Assembly (NCBI RefSeq): GCF_026167545.1 | Contig: NZ_CP110678.1 | Coordinates: 124,001 to 188,000, forward strand | Length of the DNA: 64,000 nt | Direction: 5' to 3' | Source: Sphingomonas sp. S1-29 | GTDB taxonomy: Bacteria; Pseudomonadota; Alphaproteobacteria; Sphingomonadales; Sphingomonadaceae | Part shown: in pieces, positions 17,685-25,931 of the stretch | How positions within the stretch are numbered: the stretch's first letter is position 1 | How the letters are laid out: the number at the start of each line of letters is the position of its first letter | The notes under the pieces: model-generated | Databases searched by the model: none | What the model was told of the DNA's origin: nothing | The model's input: only the letters and a program-made list of their open reading frames with translations | Program-made: the position numbers and the translations under genes

Positions 17685-19124
17685 TTAGCTGTCGCGCATG
17701 CCGATGCCGATGCTGCCGCGCGCCTGTTCGGCCTCGCTAGACACCACCGGAAAGGCGCAATAATCCGCCGCATAATAAGCGCTGGGGCGGTGGTTGCCCG
17801 ACCAGCCGACCCCGCCAAAGGGTGCCGCCGACGACGCGCCGTTGGTCGGGCGGTTCCAGTTGACGATGCCGGCGCGGATATTCGCCCAGAACTGGTCGTA
17901 TAATTTGGGGTCCTGGCTCACCAGGCTCGCCGACAGCCCGTAGCGGGTGTTGTTCGCCTCGGCGATTGCCGCCTCGAACGTATCGGTGCGGATCACCTGC
18001 AGGATCGGCCCGAACAGCTCGATATCGGGCCGTTCGCTCGCGCCGGTCATGTCGATGAGGCCGGGGGTGAGGAACGGGCGGCCCTCGATCGAGCGCTGAA
18101 GATAGCGGATCGGCCGGCCGCCGCTGGTCGACAGCGCCAGGAAGCTTTCGGTGAGCAGATCGGCGGTGTCGTTGTCGATCACCGGGCCCATGAACGGCTG
18201 CGGATCGGCATGCGGTTCGCCGATGATCAGCCGCCCGACCAGCTTGTTCACTTCCTCGACCAGCGGATCGTATAATTTGGCATCGACGATCAGCCGCCGC
18301 GCGGCGGTGCAGCGCTGCCCCGCGCTGGTGAAGGCCGATTGCACCACCACCACCGCGGCGGCGTAGAGATCGGGGGTCGACCACACCACGATCGGGTTGT
18401 TGCCGCCCATTTCGAGCGCGAGAATCTTCTCGGGCTTGTCGGCAAAGGCGCGGTTGAGCGCGAGGCCGGTGCGCGCCGATCCGGTGAACAAAAGCCCGTC
18501 GATATCGGGATGGCCCGCCAGCGCCTTGCCCTCCTCGGGGCCGCCGAGCAGCAGCCGCACGGTGTTTTCGGGCACGCCCGCGGCGCGATAGCAATCGATC
18601 AGGAACGCGCCGACCGCGGGAGTCTTTTCCGACGGCTTGAACACCACCGCATTGCCCGCGAGCAGCGCGGGGACGATGTGGCCGTTGGGCAGGTGCGCGG
18701 GGAAATTATACGGGCCAAGCACCGCGAGCACGCCGTGCGGCTTGTGCCGCAGCGCGAGCCGCGCTCCCATCTGCGCTTCGAGCCGCCGCTGCCCGGTACG
18801 CTCGGAAAAGGCGGTAACCGAAATATCGACCTTGGCGACGACGGTATCGACCTCGGTGCGCGCTTCCCACAGCGGCTTGCCGGTCTCGCGCGCGATCAGA
18901 TCGGCAAAGGTCTCGTGCTTGCTGCGCACGACATTGGCGAAGCGGCGCAGCGTCTCGATGCGGAAGGCGAGCGGGCGCGCGGCCCATTCGGACCAGCCCG
19001 CGCGCGCGGCTGCAACCTCGGCATCGGCATCGCCCGCCACCCCCTGCCACAGCACTGCGCCGGTCGCCGGCTCGGTCGAAAAAAGGTCCTGTCCGGCCAC
19101 TCGCACGCCTTCTTTATCTGGCAA
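17685..19124 (-). CDS. astD: N-succinylglutamate 5-semialdehyde dehydrogenase
   Basis: A 479-residue NAD-dependent aldehyde dehydrogenase of the arginine succinyltransferase pathway. AstD-type blocks include HKPHGVLAVLGPYNFPAHLP, the catalytic Glu in LALEMGGNNPIVVW and the catalytic Cys in TSAGQRCTAARRLI. The succinyl-specific family is indicated by GNAVVFKPSEKTPAVG and by NWNRPTNGASSAAPFGGVG near the C-terminus. The other ast genes are not in the window, which is usual where the operon is split. A small hypothetical gene follows. Confidence 0.88.
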   Translation of the reverse strand: MPDKEGVRVAGQDLFSTEPATGAVLWQGVAGDADAEVAAARAGWSEWAARPLAFRIETLRRFANVVRSKHETFADLIARETGKPLWEARTEVDTVVAKVDISVTAFSERTGQRRLEAQMGARLALRHKPHGVLAVLGPYNFPAHLPNGHIVPALLAGNAVVFKPSEKTPAVGAFLIDCYRAAGVPENTVRLLLGGPEEGKALAGHPDIDGLLFTGSARTGLALNRAFADKPEKILALEMGGNNPIVVWSTPDLYAAAVVVVQSAFTSAGQRCTAARRLIVDAKLYDPLVEEVNKLVGRLIIGEPHADPQPFMGPVIDNDTADLLTESFLALSTSGGRPIRYLQRSIEGRPFLTPGLIDMTGASERPDIELFGPILQVIRTDTFEAAIAEANNTRYGLSASLVSQDPKLYDQFWANIRAGIVNWNRPTNGASSAAPFGGVGWSGNHRPSAYYAADYCAFPVVSSEAEQARGSIGIGMRDS

Positions 19125-19187
19125 TCGCTGCTTCTGAGCGGCTTGTGCCGCAAATCGCGGCGCGTTTCCAGCGCAGTGGTTCGCGGC

Positions 19188-20549
19188 TTACGCCAGCGCT
19201 TCGCCCATCGCCCGGATCGCGGCGACCTTGGCGTGGAGCGGCGCCCAATCGTCGCGCTCGTCGATCGCCGCCCACAACGCCTCGACCTCCTCGATCGGCA
19301 TTCCGCAGGCGGGGCCGGCCCAATGCGCATGATCGCGCGGCTTGCGCGGGGTGTAGCGCGCCAGCAATTCGCGGACCCCGGCAAAGCCTTCGCCATACTG
19401 GTCGGGCACCGTTCCGCCGAAGCTGTCGTGGAAGAACGGATCGATCGCGGTGCCGCACGCGACCAGCGCCTGTTCGAGCGCTTCAACCAGTGCCGCATCG
19501 CTGGCATCGTCGAGCGGCGCCACGCCCAGCCGCCACAGCATCGCGCCCACGATCTCGATCCGGTAGCGCTCGGCGAAGCGGTCGAGCTCGGCAATCAGCG
19601 GCGGCGCTTCGCTGACGGTGCGCAGCGCGACCGCGAGCTGCATGCAGTTCCAGTGAATCGCCTCGGGCTGACGCCCGAAGGCGTAGAGCCCGGCATGGTC
19701 GAAATAGGCGGCGGTGAAGCTCGGGTCCCAGCTTTGCGCGAAACGCCACGGCCCGTAATCGAAGCTCTCGCCGGTGACGTTGATGTTGTCGGTGTTGAGC
19801 ACGCCATGGACGAACCCTGCCGCCAGGTAGCTCGCCGCCAGCCGCGCGGTGCGATCGACGACATGACCGAGCAGCCGTGCCGCGGCGTCCTTGCCCGTAT
19901 CCTCGCGATAATAATGACGCAGCACATAAGCGACCAGCGCTTCCATATGTTCGGCGTCGCGCAGATAGGCGAGCCGTTGGAAGGTGCCGATGCGGATATG
20001 CCCGTGGCTGAGGCGCACGAGCACCGCCGAGCGGGTGGGCGAGGGCTCGTCGCCGCGTTCGAGCGCCTCGCCGGTCTCGATCACCGACAAGGTGCGCGAG
20101 GTTTCGACGCCGAGCGCCTCGAGCATCTCGGTCGCGAGGATTTCGCGCACCGCGCCCTTCAGCGTCAGCCGCCCGTCGCCAAAGCGGCTCCAAGGGGTCT
20201 GCCCCGATCCCTTGGTGCCGAGGTCCATCAGCCGCCCGGCATCGTCGCGCAGCTGCGCGTAGAGGAACCCGCGCCCGTCGCCGATATCGGGATTATACTG
20301 CCGGAACTGGTGCCCGTGATAGCGCAGCGCCAGCGGGGTATCGAGGCTGCCCGGCAACGGTGCGAACCGTCCTAGATGCGCGATCCAGTCGGCATCGCTC
20401 CAATGATCCAGCCCTATGCCGACGGCAGCACGATCGTTGCGGAAGCGCAATATCGTCTGCGGAAAGTCGGCGCCCTGCACCGGATCGTAGAACGCGTCGC
20501 CCAGTTCGAGGATCGCGCGTTCGGGTCGTGCTTGCGTGTCATCGGCCAT
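19188..20549 (-). CDS. selO: Protein adenylyltransferase SelO (YdiU/UPF0061)
   Basis: A 453-residue pseudokinase-fold AMPylase. Family blocks: LALRYHGHQFRQYNP, GTKGSGQTPWSRFGDGRLTL, GVLNTDNINVTGESFDYGP and GLYAFGRQPEAIHWN. In SelO the inverted ATP pocket transfers AMP to Ser/Thr/Tyr of targets involved in redox homeostasis. The start MADDTQ at 20549 sits only 18 bp from the divergent hydrolase start, so the two promoters overlap the opposite genes. The C-terminal Sec/Cys of many SelO proteins is absent; the chain ends in GEALA. Confidence 0.92.
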   Translation of the reverse strand: MADDTQARPERAILELGDAFYDPVQGADFPQTILRFRNDRAAVGIGLDHWSDADWIAHLGRFAPLPGSLDTPLALRYHGHQFRQYNPDIGDGRGFLYAQLRDDAGRLMDLGTKGSGQTPWSRFGDGRLTLKGAVREILATEMLEALGVETSRTLSVIETGEALERGDEPSPTRSAVLVRLSHGHIRIGTFQRLAYLRDAEHMEALVAYVLRHYYREDTGKDAAARLLGHVVDRTARLAASYLAAGFVHGVLNTDNINVTGESFDYGPWRFAQSWDPSFTAAYFDHAGLYAFGRQPEAIHWNCMQLAVALRTVSEAPPLIAELDRFAERYRIEIVGAMLWRLGVAPLDDASDAALVEALEQALVACGTAIDPFFHDSFGGTVPDQYGEGFAGVRELLARYTPRKPRDHAHWAGPACGMPIEEVEALWAAIDERDDWAPLHAKVAAIRAMGEALA

Positions 20550-20567
20550 CCGGCGATATGGGTGGCG

Positions 20568-21560
20568 ATGGCCGCTTCGCGCAACCTTGCCCGCTACACC
20601 GATGCCTATTGGTGGTCGAATGACGGGCTCCGCCTGCATTATCGCGACTATGCCGGTCCCGCCGACCGGCCCGCGATCCTGTGCATCCCCGGCCTCACGC
20701 GCAACGCGCGTGATTTCGAGGGCGTCGCCGAACGGCTCGCGGGCGACTGGCGGGTGATCGCGGTCGATCTGCGCGGGCGCGGCGAAAGCGCCTATGCGCG
20801 CGATCCGATGACCTATGTGCCGCTGACCTATCTGCAGGACATCGGCCGGCTGGTCGACGAACTCGCGCTCGACAGCGTGATCGCGTTCGGCACCTCGCTC
20901 GGCGGCATCCTGACGATGCTGCTTGCGGCGGCGGGGCGGCCGAAGCTGGCGGGCGCGCTGCTCAACGATGTCGGGCCGGAGCTCGACCCGCGCGGGCTGG
21001 CGCGGATCCGCGGCTATGTCGGCAAATCGTCGCAATATCCGACCTGGATGCACGCCGCGCGGACGATCGCCGAGCATAATGCCGACGTCTATCCCGAATA
21101 TGGCATCGAACAATGGCTGGTGATGGCCAAGCGGCTGTACAAGCTCACCTCGGGCGGGCGGATCGTCCCCGATTACGACATGAAGATCGCCGAGCCCTTC
21201 CGCCTGCCGGGCAACGAGGCGGGCCCCGACATGTGGGGCGCCTTCCGCCAGCTGAAGCAGGTGCCGACGCTGCTGGTGCGCGGCGAGGCGTCGGACATAT
21301 TGGCGGCGGGGGTGGCCGAGCGGATGCTCGCCGAATTGCCGCAGGGCGAGCTGGTGACGGTACCGGCGACGGGGCATGCGCCGACGCTGGACGAGCCCGA
21401 GGCGGTGGCGGCGATCGACCGGCTGCTGGCGAGAATCCCCCTCCCGGTTGCGGGAGGGGCTAGGGGAGGGCCTGTCGAACCAGCCGCTTCGGAGACAGTC
21501 CCTCCCCCGACCCCTCCCGCAAGCGGGAGGGGGGAAGAACGCCCCGACCTCCTGCTTTGA
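20568..21560 (+). CDS. Alpha/beta hydrolase with a repeat-derived C-terminal tail
   Basis: A 330-residue alpha/beta-fold hydrolase. The oxyanion region is CIPGLTRNARDF, the nucleophile elbow GTSLGG, and the His lies in PATGHAPTLDEPE. Substrate unknown; the lid segment HAARTIAEHNADVYPEYGI resembles 3-oxoadipate-enol-lactonase-like enzymes only loosely. The normal fold ends near residue 290 (DRLLARI). The last ~40 residues (PLPVAGGARG to RPDLLL) are the translation of an intergenic inverted repeat at 21436-21534, so the repeat has extended the protein. Its stop overlaps the start of the glycosyltransferase gene. Confidence 0.85.
   Translation: MAASRNLARYTDAYWWSNDGLRLHYRDYAGPADRPAILCIPGLTRNARDFEGVAERLAGDWRVIAVDLRGRGESAYARDPMTYVPLTYLQDIGRLVDELALDSVIAFGTSLGGILTMLLAAAGRPKLAGALLNDVGPELDPRGLARIRGYVGKSSQYPTWMHAARTIAEHNADVYPEYGIEQWLVMAKRLYKLTSGGRIVPDYDMKIAEPFRLPGNEAGPDMWGAFRQLKQVPTLLVRGEASDILAAGVAERMLAELPQGELVTVPATGHAPTLDEPEAVAAIDRLLARIPLPVAGGARGGPVEPAASETVPPPTPPASGRGEERPDLLL
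21436..21534. repeat. REP-like inverted repeat, family B, inside a coding end
   Basis: Long imperfect inverted repeat with arms TCCCCCTCCCGGTTGCGGGA... and ...TCCCGCAAGCGGGAGGGGGG, each arm itself a small hairpin. This is the type common between genes in sphingomonads. Here it lies in frame at the 3' end of the alpha/beta hydrolase gene. Confidence 0.85.
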
Positions 21561-22696
21561 CCGCCCCCGTCCATATCCTCCACCTCCATTCGTCGTTCGC
21601 GCTCGGCGGCAAGGAGGCACGCGCGGTGCGGTTGATGAACGCGTTCGGCCCCGCCGCGCGGCACACGATCGTGTCGGGCATGCCGGGCGAATTCGGCGCG
21701 CGTGCAGCCATCGCACCGGGCATCGCGTACGAGATCGCGCAAGACCCGCCGCCGCTCACCGGCAAGCCCTCGGTCGCGCGCTACGAGGCGATCGCCGGCT
21801 TCATGCGCCGCTTCGATCTGGTGCTGACCTATAATTGGGGCGCGATCGACGGGGTGATGGCCAAGCGGGTCTTTCCCAAGGGCGCGCCGCCGGTCGTCCA
21901 TCACGAAGACGGCTTCAACAGCGACGAGGCCAAGGGTCTCAACCGGATGCGCAACGCCTATCGCCGGATGGCGATGGGGGTGGCGCATGCGATGGTGGTG
22001 CCCTCGCACCGGCTCGAGGACATCGCGCTTAAGATTTGGAAACAGCCGCGCGATCGGGTGCACCGCATCCCCAACGGCATCGCGCTCGCCAATTATTACG
22101 CCGAGCCCAAGCGCAATGCGATTCCCGGCTTCCGCCCCAAGGGCCGTCGCCCGGTGGTCGGCACGCTCGCGGGGCTTCGCCCGGTCAAGGACCTGCCGCT
22201 GCTGGTCCGCGCGGTCGGCGGCATCCCGCTCGACACCGAATTGGTGATCGTCGGCGAAGGCCCCGAGCGCCAGACGATCGTCGATGCGGCCGAGGCGATG
22301 TTCATGGAAGACCGTGTCCACCTGCCCGGCTTCCTGCGCGATCCGCACAAATATATGGGGCTGTTCGACGTCTTCGCGCTGTCGTCGCAAAGCGAGCAGC
22401 AGCCGATCTCGGTGATCGAGGCGATGGCGACCGGCTTGCCGGTGGTCGCGCCCGATGTCGGCGACATCCGCCACATGGTCTCGGAGGAGAACCTGCCCTA
22501 TATCAGTCCCGATAGGCACGAGGTGCATCTGCGCGATCGGCTGGCGATCCTGGTGCAGAACCCCGAGCTTCGCGCGCGGATCGGCAACGCCAACCGGATC
22601 AAGGCCGCGCAATTGTTCGACGAACAGGCGATGATCGCCGCGTATCGCGAATTATATAGCGCGGCGATGCGTCGCCCGGGTGTGTTAGGACCGTAA
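21557..22696 (+). CDS. Glycosyltransferase family 4
   Basis: A 379-residue GT-B glycosyltransferase with a TTG start overlapping the TGA of the preceding gene. The N-terminal half has the acceptor glycine-rich entry LHSSFALGGKEARAVRL; the C-terminal half has GRRPVVGTLAGLRPVKDLP, VIVGEGPERQ and the donor motif SSQSEQQPISVIEAMATG with the E-x7-E-like glutamates. Cytoplasmic or membrane-associated; builds a surface polysaccharide or glycolipid. No sugar-nucleotide or polysaccharide genes lie beside it, so the product cannot be named. Confidence 0.87.
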   Translation: MTAPVHILHLHSSFALGGKEARAVRLMNAFGPAARHTIVSGMPGEFGARAAIAPGIAYEIAQDPPPLTGKPSVARYEAIAGFMRRFDLVLTYNWGAIDGVMAKRVFPKGAPPVVHHEDGFNSDEAKGLNRMRNAYRRMAMGVAHAMVVPSHRLEDIALKIWKQPRDRVHRIPNGIALANYYAEPKRNAIPGFRPKGRRPVVGTLAGLRPVKDLPLLVRAVGGIPLDTELVIVGEGPERQTIVDAAEAMFMEDRVHLPGFLRDPHKYMGLFDVFALSSQSEQQPISVIEAMATGLPVVAPDVGDIRHMVSEENLPYISPDRHEVHLRDRLAILVQNPELRARIGNANRIKAAQLFDEQAMIAAYRELYSAAMRRPGVLGP

Positions 22697-22775
22697 CTTT
22701 AACTCGCCAGCCTCGGCTGGTCCCGCTAACGCGCGCCCGGTATTTTGCGCGCAGATATATCGCCTGGAGGAAGTT

Positions 22776-24179
22776 TTGTTCAAAGGCCTGTCGCCGATCG
22801 TGTATAATGGCCGCGAGGTTTGGCCTCTGGTCGAGGGTGGAAAAGGGGTAGCTGCTACCAACCATGCATCGGCGGGCGCCTGGGCCGCTGCCGGTGGCAT
22901 CGGCACCGTGAGCGCGGTCAATGCCGACAGCTACGACCCCGACGGCAAGATCATTCCACAGGTCTATCGCGCACTAACGCGCCGCGAGCGCCACGAAGAG
23001 CTGATCGAATATGCGATCGAAGGCGCGGTCCAGCAGGTCGAGCGTGCCTATGAGATCGCCGATGGCAAGGGCGCGATCAACATCAACGTGTTGTGGGAAA
23101 TGGGCGGCGCGCAGCGCATCCTGCACGGCGTGCTCGATCGTACCCGCGGCAAGGTGGCGGGCGTCACCTGCGGCGCGGGGATGCCCTACAAGCTCAGCGA
23201 GATCGCGGCGTCGTACAACGTCCATTATCTGCCGATCGTCAGCTCGGGCCGCGCGTTCAACGCGCTATGGAAGCGTGCTTATTCGAAGGCAGCCGAATGG
23301 CTGGCCGCGGTGGTGTACGAGGATCCCTGGCTCGCCGGCGGGCATAACGGCCTGTCGAACGCCGAAGACCCGCTGAAGCCACAGGACCCCTATCCGCGCG
23401 TGAAGGCGCTGCGCGACGTCATGCGCGAAGGTGGTATTCCCGACAGCACGCCGATCGTGATGGCGGGCGGCGTCTGGTATCTGCGCGACTGGAGCGACTG
23501 GATCGACAATGACGAACTCGGCGCGATCGCCTTCCAATACGGCACCCGCCCGCTGCTGACGCAGGAAAGCCCGATCCCCGAGGGGTGGAAGGCGCGGCTG
23601 ATGGGGCTCGAGCCCGGCGACGTGCTGCTCCACCGCTTCTCGCCCACCGGCTTTTATTCCTCGGCGGTGCGCAATCCGTTCCTGCGCAACCTGGAGATGC
23701 GCTCGGAGCGGCAGATCGCCTTTTCGACGCAGGAAGCCGGCGACCATGTGTTCCAGCTCGACGTCGGCGTGAAGGGCAAGAATTTCTGGGTCACCCGCAA
23801 CGACCTGCTACGCGCGCGCGAATGGTTCGGCCTCGGCTTCACCGATGCGCTCAAGACGCCCGACAATACCCTGGTGTTCGTGACGCCCGAGGAAAAGGGC
23901 GTGATCCGCAAGGACCAGGCCGATTGCATGGGCTGCCTCAGCCACTGCGCCTTCTCGTCGTGGAAGGACACCGAGACGAATTCGACCGGCCGGCTCGCCG
24001 ACCCGCGCAGCTTCTGCATCCAGAAGACGCTGCAGGACATCGCGCATGACGGCCCCGTCGAGCAGAACCTGATGTTCGCCGGCCACAACGCTTATAACTT
24101 CAAGAAGGACCCGTTCTATTCGAACGGCTTCGTTCCCAGCGTCAAGCAGCTGGTCGATCGCATCCTGACCGGCGACTGA
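22776..24179 (+). CDS. Nitronate monooxygenase-like NAD(P)H-dependent flavin oxidoreductase
   Basis: A 467-residue FMN enzyme of the NMO/2-nitropropane dioxygenase-like TIM-barrel group. The TTG start at 22776 has GGAGG 5 bases upstream. Blocks: GGKGVAATNHASAGAWAAAG near the N-terminus, GVTCGAGMPYKL, PIVMAGGVWY and GAIAFQYGTRPLLT (phosphate-binding glycine/Thr). It is longer than classical NMO (about 330-350 residues); the extra C-terminal part has the cysteine cluster DCMGCLSHC, which could bind a metal. The substrate is unknown. A strong hairpin follows the gene. Confidence 0.8.
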   Translation: MFKGLSPIVYNGREVWPLVEGGKGVAATNHASAGAWAAAGGIGTVSAVNADSYDPDGKIIPQVYRALTRRERHEELIEYAIEGAVQQVERAYEIADGKGAININVLWEMGGAQRILHGVLDRTRGKVAGVTCGAGMPYKLSEIAASYNVHYLPIVSSGRAFNALWKRAYSKAAEWLAAVVYEDPWLAGGHNGLSNAEDPLKPQDPYPRVKALRDVMREGGIPDSTPIVMAGGVWYLRDWSDWIDNDELGAIAFQYGTRPLLTQESPIPEGWKARLMGLEPGDVLLHRFSPTGFYSSAVRNPFLRNLEMRSERQIAFSTQEAGDHVFQLDVGVKGKNFWVTRNDLLRAREWFGLGFTDALKTPDNTLVFVTPEEKGVIRKDQADCMGCLSHCAFSSWKDTETNSTGRLADPRSFCIQKTLQDIAHDGPVEQNLMFAGHNAYNFKKDPFYSNGFVPSVKQLVDRILTGD

Positions 24180-24193
24180 GCTGCGACAGGCTT

Positions 24194-24218
24194 CCGGGGC
24201 GCGATCGACGCGCCCCGG
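24194..24218. terminator. Hairpin terminator between converging genes
   Basis: Perfect 10-bp stem CCGGGGCGCG / CGCGCCCCGG with a 5-nt loop, 14 bp after the flavoprotein stop and 9 bp beyond the end of the converging GH39 gene. An AT-rich stretch (GATTATTTT) follows on the plus strand. Confidence 0.75.
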
Positions 24219-24227
24219 TGCTTGCGA

Positions 24228-25931
24228 TTATTTTCCCGGTTCCAGCACGACCAGCGACACGCCGGTACGCGGCAGCGTAAGGTCGAGCGTCGCGCCGTTT
24301 CGCTGCATCGTGATCGACGGGCCGGCGATGCTCGCCAGCTCGCCCGCCTTGAGCAATTCGGCGCGCTGCGGATTGGTCGGCGCCAGCGGCGACCCCATCT
24401 TTAGCCACGCGGCATAGCTGTTCGAATGCGTGCGATCGACGCGATATTGCGTCACGCGCGGGTTGCGGCGCAGCGCTACGGGCAGGTTGGCGACCGCGAG
24501 GCGGACCGCGGCGTCGGGGCCGGGGCGATCGTCGTCATGATAATGCCAGACCAGCATCGCCAGCCGATTGCCGTCGATCGCGGCGATGCTGCCGATATCG
24601 GGCGCGCCGCGGACGCCATTGGCGAGCACGTCGTCGAGCGCGCGTTGCTGATCCGAGACCGCGGGCACCACGCGCCCTTTCAGCATCGCGAACATCTTGA
24701 AGACGTTCATCACCGGCAGGTCTATGCCGCCCGAGGTAAGCTGGCGGAACCCCGCGAACGGCGCCTGGTCCTCGAACTCGAACGCCCAGGTGAGGATGCC
24801 CTCAAGGTTCAGCCCGCGCCGCTGCGCCAATTGCTGCAGCCGCACGAACGAGGCGACGGTGTAGCTCGAATACATCGTGCCGTTGCGATAGGCATTCGCT
24901 GGCCCCTGGCACGCCGCGCAGCCCTCGGGGTCGGCCTCGCCGATGATGATCGGCTTCTTCCGGAACACTGGGTCGGCGGCGATCTGCGCATATTCGTTCT
25001 CGGCGGCCTTGAGCTGGGTCGACAGCCCCATGCGGACATATTGCCCTGCGCCTTCGCCCACCAGTTCGGGATTGCCCTTTGCGTGGAACGACACGAAGTC
25101 GGTCGGGGTACCCGCCTGCTGCACATGCTGCATGAAGGCGGTGAGATATTGGTCGCCCGTGCCGGCGATGTCGGGCCCGCCGACGCGCGCTTCGGGCAGC
25201 GCGCGGCGCACACCGCGGATCGCCGAATCGTGCAGCCGGAAGAATTCGGCCTGGGTGCCGCCCCAATAATATTGCGGCAGATTGGGCTCGTTCCAGGTCT
25301 GGAAATACCAGCTCGCGACTTCGGCGCGGCCATAGCGCTCGACGCAATGCAACACCCATTGGAAGATCAGTTCTTCCCATTTGGCATAGTCGGTCGGCGG
25401 ATAGGCCCAGCCGGTGCGCAGGCTGCCGCTGCCCGGGCGCCAGTCATGCTGATAGGGCTTGGGCTTCGACGACAGCGCCTCGGGCATGAAGCCGATCTCG
25501 ACATAGGGCTTCACCCCGCGTTCGCGATAGGTGTCGAAGATGCGGTCGACGATCGTCCAGTCGTAACGCGGACGTCCCTGCGCATCCTCGGTATAGGCGT
25601 TGGTCGACCCCCATTTGAGCGCCGCAGTGCCGTCGCCCGTCGTCAGCAGATTGTGCGTGCGAAAATAGACGCGGTCGGGCGCCAGCCCGCCGAGCGTCGC
25701 CAGCGTCGTTCGCCCGTCCTTCATCGTCGCGTAATTGGGCTCGTCGGCGCCGAAGAAGCGCCACACCGGATCGACCGGCGCGCCGGGGCTACCAGCGTCG
25801 ACCGCGATCGATACCGGGATCGCCGCTGCTTGCGCCGGGGCAGGGGGCGGGGTGCGTCGTTCCTGCGCAGGGCCGGCGGTGGCGGCGACCAGCGCGAGCG
25901 CGGCGGACGCGGCCTTGAGTGTGCGGCGCAT
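24228..25931 (-). CDS. Exported glycoside hydrolase, family GH39-like
   Basis: A 567-residue enzyme with an N-terminal signal peptide (cleavage near residue 22, ATAGPAQ) and a Pro/Ala linker. The TIM barrel has the acid/base Glu in SWYFQTWNEPNLPQYYWG and a candidate nucleophile Glu in KPIIIGEADPEGC, the pattern of clan GH-A family 39. A beta-sandwich of about 150 residues follows. GH39 contains beta-xylosidases and arabinofuranosidase-type enzymes; the exact linkage is not readable. Last gene of the minus-strand series that starts with the MFS gene at 33.8 kb; its start overlaps the GH27 stop. Confidence 0.82.
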   Translation of the reverse strand: MRRTLKAASAALALVAATAGPAQERRTPPPAPAQAAAIPVSIAVDAGSPGAPVDPVWRFFGADEPNYATMKDGRTTLATLGGLAPDRVYFRTHNLLTTGDGTAALKWGSTNAYTEDAQGRPRYDWTIVDRIFDTYRERGVKPYVEIGFMPEALSSKPKPYQHDWRPGSGSLRTGWAYPPTDYAKWEELIFQWVLHCVERYGRAEVASWYFQTWNEPNLPQYYWGGTQAEFFRLHDSAIRGVRRALPEARVGGPDIAGTGDQYLTAFMQHVQQAGTPTDFVSFHAKGNPELVGEGAGQYVRMGLSTQLKAAENEYAQIAADPVFRKKPIIIGEADPEGCAACQGPANAYRNGTMYSSYTVASFVRLQQLAQRRGLNLEGILTWAFEFEDQAPFAGFRQLTSGGIDLPVMNVFKMFAMLKGRVVPAVSDQQRALDDVLANGVRGAPDIGSIAAIDGNRLAMLVWHYHDDDRPGPDAAVRLAVANLPVALRRNPRVTQYRVDRTHSNSYAAWLKMGSPLAPTNPQRAELLKAGELASIAGPSITMQRNGATLDLTLPRTGVSLVVLEPGK

